From NCBI GenBank assembly GCA_947652115.1, contig OX393569.1, forward strand, positions 18,880,270 through 18,944,269: DNA of 64,000 bases. Reading direction: 5' to 3'. The DNA comes from Blastomussa wellsi. Taxonomy: Eukaryota > Cnidaria > Anthozoa > Scleractinia > Plerogyridae. The notes below the pieces were generated by a model, which worked only from the letters and a program-made list of their open reading frames with translations, made no database searches and was not told the origin of the DNA. Below, one piece after another: positions 1 to 12,472 of the stretch (its first letter is position 1; the number at the start of each line of letters is the position of its first letter). The position numbers were made by a program, and so were the translations under genes.

Positions 1-407
1 GCTCTGGTATTTTTCAACCTTGGTAAATTATCATTTTAATGTTTCCGTTAAAATTACCCCATTTTACTAATAACACTGGATTATCCGCTGGCTTCTGTTC
101 AAAATGTTTGATACAAATAATTAGACAAAGAGCGACAGAAACGGTGTAGGGCTACCAGACTTAAATACAGGGAATGAAGGATCAATAATCCTTTAGTCCT
201 TTATCCTTTAGTCTATTCTACCAAACCTATTGGCATTAAAAGTAAGTACTAATACAGCAATTTTTTCTCCTAGTCATTAGAACGTAACTTTCTATAATGC
301 CTGGTTTTAAAACGCGCGATATTGAAATCAGCATTTCTAAGCTTATAACCGTTAGAGCTGGTGCCAAATACACGTATTGTCGCTCTTAACTTTGTGTATT
401 GTCTTAC

Positions 408-502
408 CCGACTGTAGTCATGGAGACAAAAGCCCACCAAAATCCCTCGTACGAGCCTTTTGTAAAGGAACGAGGGAATTCCTCTTCATTAAAGTATGTT
501 TC
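408..502 (-). CDS. Exon 2 of channel paralog 1 (pore loop)
   Basis: A TTTCAG acceptor precedes 502 and a GTAAGA donor follows 408. The exon is 95 bases, the same as the paralog exon at 22599-22693, and encodes the K+ channel pore helix and the first half of the selectivity filter. Confidence 0.8.
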
Positions 503-1865
503 CTGAAAGGAAATAAAAGGAACAGTCGCCTACTAAACGTCACTGTCATTATCCACGTTGCCAATCAAAGCAAAGGAAGTCTGAGCCACCTTTTTTAAAA
601 ATATGTCAATGAGCCACTATTTGCATATTGACAACTGTTTTCTACTGGCAAATTCGAATAAATAAACTAAAAATGCTACTCCCCTAGATGGGATCCTAAT
701 TAACAACCTCGTTCCCAGTGTCTCTCTCTCACCGCCCCCTGGAGACGGGAAGGAGAGGACCCTGGGAATGTGGTTGCTAATTAATCGCAGGTTACTGCTC
801 GGCATTCTGACAGGTTGCACCCAAAATTCACCGGTAAACTCTTATACTCCTGGGTGGAGGAAGTCGTTGTGAAGGAAATGGGTCTTTACAAGGCAGGACA
901 ATGACCTCGACCAGGACTCAACTTTGAACTACTCGGTCCGGACCAGTGCACTGACCATTATCCTACGAACCCTCCCTCTGTGATACCTGTATTTAATTGG
1001 GAAAAATATACTACACCAGAAGTGTAGTCAACGATGAAGTCACTTATTGTGAAAATATTGCATAGAGCGATTTTCACAGCTACGCTTACTGATTGGGGAA
1101 AAATCTCGCGTCACTTTTTGAACTAATCAAACGAATATCCTCTCGCGCAGGTAATGGTTGGTTTACTAAATTTCCCGTTTCTTGTAATTACAATACGATT
1201 ACTTCGGTTTTCATTTAACGACATTCACTCGAAAATCGCTCTTAGCATAACGGAAAGAAGCTTTGAGCCTTGTAAACAAGGTTAACATCGGTCGTACATA
1301 CCAAAATCCACACAAATATTCCTGAGATTCCAGCAATAAGAAGAGTGAAGACAATTATAGGCCATGTGTTTTCAAGCAAGGCATTAAAGACGATGTCGTT
1401 AGCTTTTATATTAAAATTGTCCACGTTCATAATGAGTGAATATTCTGCAGACTTGATGAATTCTTCGAACTCTAAAACTGGCCCAGTGTAACTTTCACCA
1501 GACAGAGACATCTTAATTGGGCTTGTTACCGGAAAGGCAATGTCTGTGTTGTTGTCCGCTATGAATGATATAAACCTTTTCGTGTTGTTGAATAATTTCA
1601 CTCGAAAACTGCTCTCCGTTAAGTTGCAATCTGGAGAGCCGATAAAACAGTTCTTTATGATATTTTGGAAGAATTCTCCCAATATACCGTCTGCTTTCCC
1701 GGATCTAAACTCTGTGAAAGGAGGATCACGAAGAATAGCTATTGTTAGTCCAGTTGATGGAATTTCACATTTAGGAGGCGAACCTCCGTGCTGCGGCTGC
1801 ATCAGGACGGCGGGCAACACAGCGGTCACTATAAAGGCTAACAAAGTTATCTGCTTCAACGACAT
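408..1865 (-). CDS. GluR0-like ligand-gated K+ channel, 5' part (paralog 1, truncated by window edge)
   Basis: Two exons are visible. Exon 1 (1302-1865, 188 codons) gives a signal peptide (residues about 1-22), an S1-type extracellular lobe and TM1 (about 168-188, ending GIFVWIL). Exon 2 (408-502, 95 bases) gives ETYFNEEEFPRS followed by the pore loop GFWWAFVSMTTVG and ends inside the glycine codon of the filter (donor GTAAGA). The continuing YGD exon is not found between 1 and 407, so it lies beyond the window. Exon lengths, phases and splice positions match the complete paralog at 20138-24059. The lobe has the spacing of ionotropic glutamate receptors (D-I-A-F-P-V-T around residues 108-114), but no arginine follows where the family usually binds the ligand alpha-carboxylate. 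The ligand is therefore unknown. It is a plasma-membrane channel by inference. Confidence 0.8.
704..776. mobile_element. 73-bp hairpin MITE with 8-bp target duplication
   Basis: The element begins CAACCTCGTTCCCAG and ends CTGGGAATGTGGTTG, an inverted repeat. It is flanked on both sides by CTAATTAA (696-703 and 777-784). An 8-bp duplication is typical of hAT elements. It lies in intron 1 of channel paralog 1. Related sequence occurs at about 11375-11435 and a single arm at about 36080. Confidence 0.75.
1302..1865 (-). CDS. Exon 1 of channel paralog 1 (signal peptide, S1 lobe, TM1)
   Basis: The start ATG is at 1865. The exon stays open for 188 codons and ends in phase 0 at a GTATGT donor just after the TM1 segment. 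Reading past the donor adds only about 19 residues before a stop, with no similarity to the paralog. Confidence 0.8.
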
Positions 1866-2980
1866 CCTCTGTTGGACAGCTTTTCTTCTGTCTCAAACTA
1901 GAAGAAATAAATGTATTTACTGGTTGTTTAGGAGTGGTAAAATCGTGCGGCCCAGAATAGTCAACAAAAATTACACCTCTACGATAAAGTTTCAGCAGAA
2001 AGACGCTGTCAGAATCAGAAACGTCCCACACTTTCTTTAAAGATGCTTTTAGAAGCATCACTTCAAACACTTATTAGCCTAAAAACGTTTTCACACCCAC
2101 GGAAGCCTACAAATAGTGTTACAGGTTTATCAAAAAGCGCTTTGCAGTGATATCGTAGTGATAACGTCAGGAGCTATAATAGATCTCAGCTTGCAAAGTT
2201 AGGTTGACTTTTTCAAATATTTCTGCCTCTTTTGTGCATGCAATCAGGGACAAAAGTTGTCGAGACAATCGAATGGCGAAAACCTTTTCTTCTAAAGCGT
2301 GTGTTGCCCTCTCTCCCCTCGTCAGATGTAGTCCCCCTTCCCAGCCCCCCCTTCCAATGTTGTAACGTAATAGCCGTCATTGAAGGAGCTTTTCAACATT
2401 GTTTAGGGGAAGGGGGTTGGCTATAGACGAAAAAAAATGTTTTTATTCACATTTGAAGCACAGTTCTCTGTTTGAAAGCGTTTAGTTCATTTTAGTAAAA
2501 TGTTTCAACACTTTCGTACATGATTGTGGCATGGAAATTTAGAAATTCATAACGGTTGCACCCACCCTCCTTGCTTCAACAAGGAGGAGGTGGGGGCAAT
2601 AGTCATAATTATGGGTGGGTGGCAATAGTCATAATTTATGCTCCGTTTTACCTAATAAAGCGAAAACATCCCGGTAACAGTGTGCCTTTAAATAAATAAA
2701 AGTTTTGAATCAGTAAAAAGAAAAATGACATTTATAATTTCGCTGTACTTGATTAGTATTCAGCGCGCGCATGCGGCAGCCTTCTGCTGCACGCTGGCTT
2801 TACTGGCTTTCGGTCTTAAATAGCTGTAAAGCTAACAGTATTATGCGAGGCCGTAGCTCGGCCCTCCTACTTTGCCGGCCTTTTGGCTTTACCTCAACAC
2901 TCGCAGGGGCTTAGCCAGGATTTTTCAAGAGGGGAGGGGACACACTGTGTCACACCCAGGGTATTCACCCCAGTGGGGTG

Positions 2981-3013
2981 ACATGACATGACATGACATG
3001 ACATGACATGACA
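2981..3013. repeat. (ACATG)n microsatellite
   Basis: Between six and seven perfect copies of a five-base unit. Confidence 0.95.
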
Positions 3014-5174
3014 GGGAGGTCCGACGTAAACTCCTTAATGAAGTACATCAAGAACGACCAAGGCAACTAAGAACTTCGAATTAATATTGAACATGGAAAC
3101 AAAAGCTCTGCTGAAAACAACGAGAGTTTTTACACCGAGGTTAACCACCCTTTTTTCAAGCTAAGTGTAAATAAGATGTAATTTTCTTATTCTCTAAACA
3201 CGAAAGCATTACGGCTCTTATTTAAATACGTTTTGTTCAGCGAAGTGAATGTTGATTTATGCTAAATCAAGATGAAAAAAGCAGAAAAATGCTTTAGCTT
3301 TGTGAAGGTATTTAACACTGAACACGAGACTTAAAATCAATCTAACGAAGTATAATTCTAAATCCTATTTTAATTCTACGTTTTATCGGGCCTAAAACCT
3401 TGATATCTGACACGCAGAATATATTTATATAACTTTAAAGCACTACTTACCTAATGTATTTTAATAAGTGTTTGCTTTCCTTTTGCGATTCATCAAATTG
3501 CAATTGCGCAGGGGTAATGTTTATAGATGCCCTGACAGCTAGTAAAACAGAAGAAAAAGGCCCAAGTCTAACTTCAATGCAAGCTCTTGCGACAACTTAC
3601 TACTGAACAGCAAGAAGATGCATGCCATGCATAACACCATGGACGTATCTGAGTACTCGATTCTCCTGTTCTGTTTTCCTTGTACAGACGTCTTGTCATC
3701 ATACCACCTGGTGCATTGTGAATGCATTGCGCTTGGTTTATGACGACTGTCAGCACAATTTTGTCTTGGTGATTTGCAAATTAAACAGGATGCTCCGAAA
3801 TAGCCACCTGCTCTCGCTGAAAGAAGTATTCAACAGAATACTGAAAAATAACTTCCTGTCAAAAATACCCAAAACAAAATTTTAAAATCAGATCGATAAA
3901 TTTTCAATTTCATTTCTACTGGCGCATCATGATCACCAATGAACTACAGTTTTTTTAGAACTAACACGATATATTCTTTTAAGAAATGTCTTTATTAATT
4001 TATACGTTTAAAGGTTTTAGTCCACAACTGCAAGTTAGGGATCATAAATGTTCCCTGAAAATTAGCCTTCCGCTCGAAATTCTTGCAACATTTTAGCGGG
4101 TTCTCGTTAGCTCCTGATCGCATATTTTTACAATTGCTCGAACACAAATAACCGTGGTAAACATGATAACCTAGCGCATTTTAATAAACATGGAGCTTCG
4201 TATGCTAAACAATATGCATAAAAATTTTTACATTTATTTTCGTATGCTCTTTTGTTAGTGGGACAGCTTTCAGTTAAGTTCCCTAGTTAGCTTTGCTCGC
4301 AAGGTCAACTTTTGTCAATGTTCTTTCAATTCGTGCTTATTCTTTCAGTTCGACGAGTCTCAGACTTGAGAATGCACTGATATTTTAAAGAGTCCTGTTC
4401 GCTGACTACCACCTTTGGGGATTTTTAAAAGTGTCAGAATTTTCTGTATTCTCTCTTTCATGTACAACATCCTTTTTTTTTCTGTTCAGAATACGTACCG
4501 TTTGTCGCAATCTTTTTCATACCTTAGTTCTGCGAGTTTGGCTACCACGTTTGAGAATTGTGGCAATGTTCGAATTTTATAGTTTCACCGGCCAGGAACA
4601 ATTTCTCAAGTACATCCTTAAATCGGCCTATGAGCTCAAATAAATGGGATATGCGTAAATGACATGCAGTACGTAGTTTGCTATCACTATGCAAATATTA
4701 TGGTTAGGTTACATTCTGACCATTTTGCATCTTTATATCCTTCGGCTGATGGTTTTCCAAAAGGAAAGCTCTCAAAACATGGCCGTCTACGCCAGTGGCA
4801 GATACTTCTCGTAGTTTCAAGGTGAAACAATTGATTCTCCTTATTGATTGGCATAAATCCGTCTTATGTAAGTGTTGAGAATTTGGTGATTCATCAAGTA
4901 ACTATCCCATGGTTTTTTTATTCTCGTCACCTAATTGCATGATTGACAATGTGATGGTATTGAGAGGAGAAAATAAATGTTAATTTTCAATCGTGGCTAT
5001 TGTGGATAAATGCTCATAAAAACTTAATTTTGTGAAGACGAAACAATAAATGACGATTATTCAGGATACAATTTCAGCCTTTCAAACAGCGAATCACAAT
5101 GTCCTGTGTAAATTATTAAAACCTGCTGAGTTTCTCCAGCTGCTAACATTTCGTGTTTTAACCCTATTCATATC

Positions 5175-5193
5175 GGGGGGGGGGGGGGGGGGG
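5175..5193. repeat. Poly-G tract (19 G)
   Basis: An uninterrupted run of 19 G. Length is likely unreliable in an assembly. Confidence 0.9.
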
Positions 5194-7545
5194 AAGTACC
5201 CGTGCTGACCTTGAATGTTTATAACGTTTTCAATATTTAACCAAAAACTGCGAGACTTCGCGACTTTATCTAAACTTTATCTGGGGACAATTTTGTATGA
5301 CTTGAAGTTGCCATGGTAACCGTTTATAGACAGGCATATTTTGCCATATGTGGAATATTTATGTTTTTATTAATCAGAATGAACTCTAATGCAGTTATTT
5401 TTAGCAACATTTTGTTCATTTTGAGTACTTCACAGCAGTTTTTGGTGGTTGTCTGGCGTTTTGGAAAAATCAAGAAATCCAAGATGGCGGCTATTTGAGC
5501 ATAACGACATAATTTAATACCACGTTATATGACGTCGCCTATCTCAAAAGATAGATCTTTGGACGTACTATATACCCTATATACCCTATAAGTTTAATTT
5601 ATATTGCTTAATCATTGTCAAAGTTACGAAGCGAGTAGCCGGGGTGAAATTCCACTCTGGGTCTTCAACAGGAGGTCTGTTACTCTCACTAGCGCTTAAA
5701 ATTTGCCTAGTTTTTCTGGTGTGAAATGTCTTAGTTACTGCCTACTATTTTAATTCACTTGAAAAACAGTTTGAGACTATATGAAGTTTTAAAACAAGAA
5801 ATGCTAAATACAGGCGACCTTTGTGCAAGCCAGTTTTTCGCGTACGTGCCAAAATAACGAAATGCCATGAAGCCTGCAACTTATTTCCTATTCGTGCCTG
5901 AAGCAAATTAGTGAGGATCCAGGATTTTTGTATAATTACTTATAGTAAAGCAAATACGTTACCGCAATAAACCTGCACGAATTTTACATGTTGCAACCGT
6001 CAAAATGTAACGAAAACTAGCTCTGTGTACTTGTAATATCCGCACTGCAAATTCGCATGTTTGATGAATTACAGTTGACATGACTCGTAACGAGAATTTT
6101 TTTTGCATTATAGCAGTAAAAGTGTCACAGTTACACATCCAACCAACAGACAGCTGCCGTTTATTCAATTCTCTTTATTGACGCAAAGCTGCTTTTTCCG
6201 CGACTTTCAAACATAGAAATATATTGAAAAGGTTTCAAGTTTCTGGGAATTCATTAATCTTGGAGACGAATAAAATAATAATCTATAGAAACCCTCTAAT
6301 AATTTTCGCAGCCCCGAACTTAAGCTGCTTCGGTCAAAATAGACCCAGACATTAAATCCCTTGTTTACAACCAGGCGTTTCTTCGCGCTTATTGGGAAGA
6401 ATTTGCCACGAACGAGAACAGATCTCTCTAAGATGACGAATTTTGCGACTAACAACAAAATACCTAAATGGATATAGAAAGTCAATACAAGCTACACAGA
6501 AGGGTTTGCTCCAAACCATCCAGAGAAAATAAATTTTTGGTGTGTTTCTATCTAACTCTAAAAATTCCATTTACCGTGTATAAAGAAAGAAGATTAAGGC
6601 AAATGAACCTACTTACCTCACAGATATCCGGCCATAGTAGGCTAAAGATTATCACTCGTGAACTTGTGAAGCCCGCTGTTTACTGAATTCTGTTTTGTAT
6701 TGTGTGTGAGCTCGTCAGCAGCATGTGGTAGCATTCGTATGAAGGTTGTTTTGACGTTTTGTAACTTTATCGACTATGGTAACGCATCAACAATTCGAAT
6801 GACTATTGCTTTGAAAAACAGGTCTGTTCATCTCAGAAATGAAACAATTAATGTTTGCTTTAAAGCAAGCAGCGACAGGGCGAGGTTATTTACTTATTCT
6901 TGTACGGTTTTATTGTCAACGTAAAAATTTTGTTAAATAATAAAATATCGACGACAAAATGTTAATTTCGTTGCATGGAAAATGATGAGACATTTGCATA
7001 TGATCATATTAAACGATCGTACTTAAATCGAAAAAAATTCTTGGCGATAACTAGCCAAGAAGCTTACAATAGTTCGGATAAATGATAAGATCGAATATTC
7101 ATCTTCTCTCGATACAATAGCAGCTACAAATGCAATACTTGAACAACTACGCCATGTATTATACATGAAATAACAAATCCCCTCCCCCTCCCCCCAATTC
7201 GATTCAGTCATTACAGTTTATAAACAGTCCTCCCATTTTATCATTTTTGATGTTTTTCTGCGTTGCACCGTTAAAAGCTAGACAGCTGTATGCAGGCTAC
7301 GTCAACACTCAACAAACAACACACGCCGCGTGCTAGTTGATTTTCATAACAAATTCAAGTATGTTTCAAAAGATTGCATTGGCAATAGTCAGTAAGTCAG
7401 CTCTATTCTGAACCATTGCTAATTGTTGTATACACAGCGGTTTGTCTCAAATGATTTTCGAAGGGAACAGAACGCTTTTTTTTGTTTTATCATTCTAGCT
7501 AGTGAGTAACACTAGCGTACGTAAATATTGGCGTCAATCTAAGAC

Positions 7546-7690
7546 GGTGGATTTCCACTGTCGCGTATTTTTTTACGTGCGTTTACGTGTGTAAAACATT
7601 TAGAGACGATGTATAAACGACTTGCGTAAACGTGTGCGCAAGTTTTCCATACATCGTCTCTAATTTTATTTACGCACGTAAAAAATTAGC
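7546..7690. mobile_element. Inverted-repeat element, degraded copy
   Basis: It begins GGTGGATTTCCACTGTCGCG and contains internal inverted repeats of the ACGCACGTAAA type around GAGACGATGTAT. It shares these blocks with the better preserved copy at 31343-31489. The right terminal repeat is missing. Confidence 0.6.
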
Positions 7691-9130
7691 ATTCATGCCC
7701 AAACGTTTAGTCGACTATCGATCAAGTGGAAGTTTAAAAGGGTTAATAAGCACCGTAGCGAATTTTTAAAAGCTCGCGTTTCTAGTGTTGGTCTCTCGTT
7801 AGAGCAATTTTTACTACAGGGAAGTTTGTTTACTTCTTTCAAGACACGGTTCACCCGATTGATAATTACATGACACAATGGCACCTCAATCCTGTGATTT
7901 TCTGAGTAAAAGCGTTTATACCCAAACGTGGATTTAAAACACTTCTGCTTTGGAGGCCTCTTTATCCTACAATTGCGACATTTCAAATCAATTGTGAAAC
8001 ATCTGGGATTTTATTTCAATGTGCAAACAGCAATCACTATACAGTGACTATAATATTTCATGAATTATATATACAGAATCTCGTTTTAATTAGATCATTA
8101 ACTAAAACGCTATACCGCTGAGATACAGTACACGAGCTAATGCAGTTACTCCAAGGATCATGCTTTTTTCGTCATATGTCCTATAATGATTAAGTGGAAT
8201 GAAGATAAACTGAATTTTTTTGAGGTACGCACAAAGTTGTACATTAAATACTAGGATTATTAGATCATATACATGGAAGACAATTACTTAGAAACAAGCC
8301 GTGAAAAATTAAAAAAAGGACGTGTTACCATGGAAATTAAACTGATTTTTTTTAACCTGTCTAGTGCTGTGAGACCGGGGTCCTTATACTTCTTGTGATG
8401 TCGTCTAACCGAAATAATCTTGTTAATAAGTAAGTGCTATTATTAGTCAACCGCAACACGAGAAAACAGCAAAAACGTTTACCAGGGTACTCTGATTGTC
8501 TTACTATTGAAAGCCAGACGAGGCACTGGTGACGAGCTGAAACTTGCCGATTACTTAATGAGTCATTTCTTCACCACCCCTTCTAACTTGACAATTGATT
8601 CAACTATCACGATATTGAAATCGCGAGCGAATAATCTGATTGTTTTAGTAAAAATCTACTAGACATTCCCATCTTAACAACAAGATTGCATGTACAAATC
8701 TTCTTTGCAGACACTGAAAACACTTCACAAACGCAAAGAAGCGGCCGCCATTTTGTTAGCAGCCGCTACTCACGTTTTATCACTAAATAGATAGTGAATA
8801 GCGTAGCCAATCATAGAACAGAATACGTGATAGAAGGCTAATGGAATTAAACCAAAATAAGTCACAACTTAAAAGAAAATAATAAATCGATTACAATACC
8901 AATTATATCATTCATATCATACGAAGATCCATTTTCAAAATTTATCTCTTTTAGTACTCACTACTACCAAAGTGGTTTACAATAACGATCAACAATGTAT
9001 TTTTCACGACTATGATATCAATACACTACCAAGAAGACAGGTGTTGACAACAAAGATGTCTTTTCTATACTCACATGAAAGTAATTATAGGAAAAAGGAA
9101 AGGGCAATTTCTATTGTCAACTGGAAGAGG

Positions 9131-9300
9131 AACAGTGTTTCATCACATTTCCAAACACCGAGAAGACAGTTGAAAATACGACTCGAAGAGGAGTATTTTC
9201 GAAGAACTTTGAGGTGTTTGAAAATGTAATAGACACTCTTTCGAGTGTTTGATATATCTTCTCAACCGAAACTAAAACTACGGAGAAAATGAAGAAAGCT
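9131..9300. mobile_element. Palindromic repeat, degraded copy
   Basis: It shares the arm GTTTCATCACATTTCCAAAC, the loop with GTTGAAAATACGAC and the right flank with the element at 16285-16429, but the second arm has diverged. Confidence 0.6.
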
Positions 9301-10116
9301 ATACTACTAGAGATAAAACTTCCAAACCACGGTCACGGTTCCGATTCCCTTTGTTTTCATGGATTATTCATGAGTTTGAGAAACCAGAAGGAAGTTGCCC
9401 CAAAGTCTATATTTCGATTCGTACAAAAGAAAAACCCTTCAGAACTAGGTTGTCTGATGATGTCAAGATTATCTTAGATAAGCAACCCGGACTCAAGCGG
9501 AATACACTTCCGAAGAAGACACCTGGGGGTAAATTTATTGAAAGTAAATTTATTGAAAGTTTTAAGCATTTCTATTGTACACCCTGGATGCGAATATGTC
9601 GCCGAAACATATCGGACTGAATCAATCAGACACGTTTTAAAAGTATACTGCTTGCGGGCGCCAAAGATGAAAGGCCTCTTCGAGCCTTGTTTTCCTTCCT
9701 GATAGGTCTATAAGTAGGTTATTTCATCTCCGTTTATTTTTCTTCGTGAAGAATGACAAAAATGTGCTTTTTGTGAAACGCTGAAATTGTTTGAAATCAA
9801 AGTCATATTATTCAATTGTAATCTGTAATTTTCCTGATAAACAAAGCCCCAGTCTGCCGGTCTGTAAAATGATCAAAATCAAACAGATTCATGAAATCTT
9901 TTACACTTTGAATAAAACCTTGTCTCCTGTAGAAAAATTAAACGTAACACTGTTAATTACGTCCTTTGCCTACATTTCGTAATTTTTCTTCATATTCTAT
10001 TATATTTAAAATGATTTAAAAAGAATGAACTGCAATTAACCTTACATATTTTAGAAAATAAAACGGCTCTATGCTCAATGTATACGAGCCAAACAGCCAT
10101 AAAACTACTTTGTTCA

Positions 10117-10150
10117 CCCCCCCCCCCCCCCCACACACACACACACACAC
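10117..10150. repeat. Poly-C followed by (CA)n
   Basis: A run of C passes directly into CA dinucleotides. Confidence 0.9.
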
Positions 10151-10358
10151 TTAATTCGTTTTCTGTTGCTTGATAATGATTGCAAATAAAAAACTGAGTC
10201 ACTAAAATTGAGCCGGGAGTTTTAAGTATTCATAAATATTACTATTTCACACACACACACTTAATTCGTTTTCTGTTGCTTGATAATGATTGCAAATAAA
10301 AGACTGAGTCACTAAAATTGAGCCGGGAGTTTTAAGTATTCATAAATATTACTATTTC
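10141..10358. repeat. Tandem duplication, 110-bp period
   Basis: Two copies (10141-10250 and 10251-10358) differ by one base (AAAAAACTGAG against AAAAGACTGAG). Each begins in CA repeat, suggesting slippage or unequal exchange at the microsatellite. Near identity means it is recent. Confidence 0.9.
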
Positions 10359-11440
10359 TAAAATAGTTTTTTCTGTAATCCCAGCCTAGCTAATACTTAT
10401 GCTGTAAGTTCTAAAAATAGTTTTCTCGAATTTCCACAAAATCACTTTCTGTAATTCTTTTCACAGTTATTTGATGTGTTTTGCTCTTAAAATTGCCGAT
10501 TCTTTCTTTGATGCTTTAATATCTGTTTATTTTATTTCCAATGTTTGACAGACAGTTGTCAATCATTACCATAGTATTATTCCGGGGAAAACATTTCCAT
10601 GAGTACTCCGATTAGCTTTTAGGGTTTTGTTGTTATCTTTGTGGTAGCAAGGTGCATTTAATAACTGGATATTCAAACAAAAGATTAGAAGCGAGCCAGA
10701 TAGGCTACCAAGCTCTCCAGACGAGAAAAATAAAAGTTAGATTTTAATTAAACCGAGGGTACTTTCTTTCTTGTCGGTTTTCAAGACCAGGCCAATGCCT
10801 CGCTCACGTACTTGAAGAAGAAACAAATCTCATCAATTAATATTGTCCACCATATTTTAAAAGATAATTGCAGTTTATGGTAAATCTGTATTTATTTTAT
10901 TCTAGTGTTAGTAAACATATACTACCTCAAGATAATTGAAACAAAAGAGTCGGTAGTTGGTTATCTTAAAGCGCTTCTACGATGAGAAAAAGGGTCGTCG
11001 ATTTCATATTTGGTAAGAACTCATCATTCCAATTTTTGTGTTTCAATTTTGAAAATAATTCCGTTTTTTGAAGGAAGACTTCACGTTTAAACTGTCTGCC
11101 ATTACCAGATTCTGCTTCAGTCGAGTTGCATTGAGAGAACTGGATCGAGAGAGAAAATGACGTCATCTACTCATTAGTATATTTTTGGGATGTGTGAACC
11201 CAGCTGATTAGTATGCAGCGTAAGATGATGTTCTGCATATATACCAAATTAAGTATAAGTGATTATAAATATTTCAATTGTACAATTTTCTTTTAAAGAA
11301 AGCGATAAACAGTCATGAATGAATGAAAACTGGGACAATAATTTGAGATATTTCATGGCCAACTAGCACTGTGAACCTCGTTCCCAGGGTCTCCCATTTT
11401 CCCGTCCTCATAAGAGTCCCTGGGAATTAGGTTGTTTAAG

Positions 11441-12472
11441 TTAAGGTACCCGCCCAGGGTATTTTGGGTCATTTTCTTTGTATAATATTTACAACCAGAT
11501 GGATTTAAATAATCCTGTAACTCAACAGGATGAATAATCATGAATCAAAAATACTGAAAATATACCTGCTTTTGGTTAATCAGGCCCCCTGTGGGTATAG
11601 CAGATTAATTATTAACTTGTGTCTGAGAAAGGGATTTGTGTTTTCTGATTTAATTATCAAACAAAATTAACATATGAACACAAAAACGCATAGATACAAA
11701 TAAAAGAGATTTTTCTGTGGTAGGGTTTCATTTAAATGTAAAAAAGTGTCAAGAAATTACAATATGACAGAAATCAAACTTTGTAAGCTCACAAAATTGC
11801 TCCATCGGACCCTACCACAGATTTGTTCGATATTTCATTTCGAAACAGTCTGCCAAGTTTCACGGGTAAATGTTTTATCATTCCGGAGAAAAACGCGATT
11901 TTTTGAATCCTCGCTCAGCAAAAATCCCAAATTTAGCTCCAGTTTGATGAAGAATCATCGAAAAAACCGCAAAATCCATGTTATGAAAGAGTCTGAAGTC
12001 GCTTGCCTTCAATGTCGCCATTTTGGATTGATTTCCGCTGTTTAAAATGCCTGCAGACCCCAAAACTTGTGTTTGTTTATGCGTTGCTAGGTGCGGCACT
12101 CGTCCCAGACTTCCGGTTTCTTGAATATTGAATTTTGAGCACTGGAACCAAGTTTCAAATCAAATATGGCTCCCACGAAGTAAGCAGAGTTCAAACAATC
12201 ACAACAGCCTCTGAAAACACCTTCCCAGATGGAAATATCACCTAGAAAAACAGATCAAGGGCCGAAGACCCTAACAACCGACCCAGTTCCTGGCACGGAA
12301 AAGCCATTGACTTCCGGTAAAAGCATGAATTTCAGCTTCATCGGTCTCGTCTCCTCGTGCGTTTTCAGAACCAAAGCCGATATTTTTATAAAATAAGAGG
12401 TCCAAGGAACACGTTAAGAAAAAATTTGGAGAAATTAAAAACCCTCAATTTTTGCCTGGGCAGGTACCTTAA
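11441..12472. mobile_element. Non-autonomous TIR transposon with TTAA ends (~1.03 kb)
   Basis: The left end reads TTAAGGTACCCGCCCAGG and the right end is its inverted match CCTGGGCAGGTACCTTAA, with one mismatch. A TTAA flank on both sides is the target of piggyBac and Kolobok elements. No transposase frame is recognisable inside; the largest open frame (11746-12045) has no family resemblance. Confidence 0.65.

Noticed and set aside
377..598. Plus-strand open frame containing HGDKSPPKS, reminiscent of a K+ filter
   Set aside because: It is the antisense of the real pore exon (408-502, minus strand), which has correct splice sites and a matching paralog.
11746..12045. 99-residue frame as a possible transposase
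   Set aside because: No catalytic motif; basic low-complexity translation inside a non-autonomous element.
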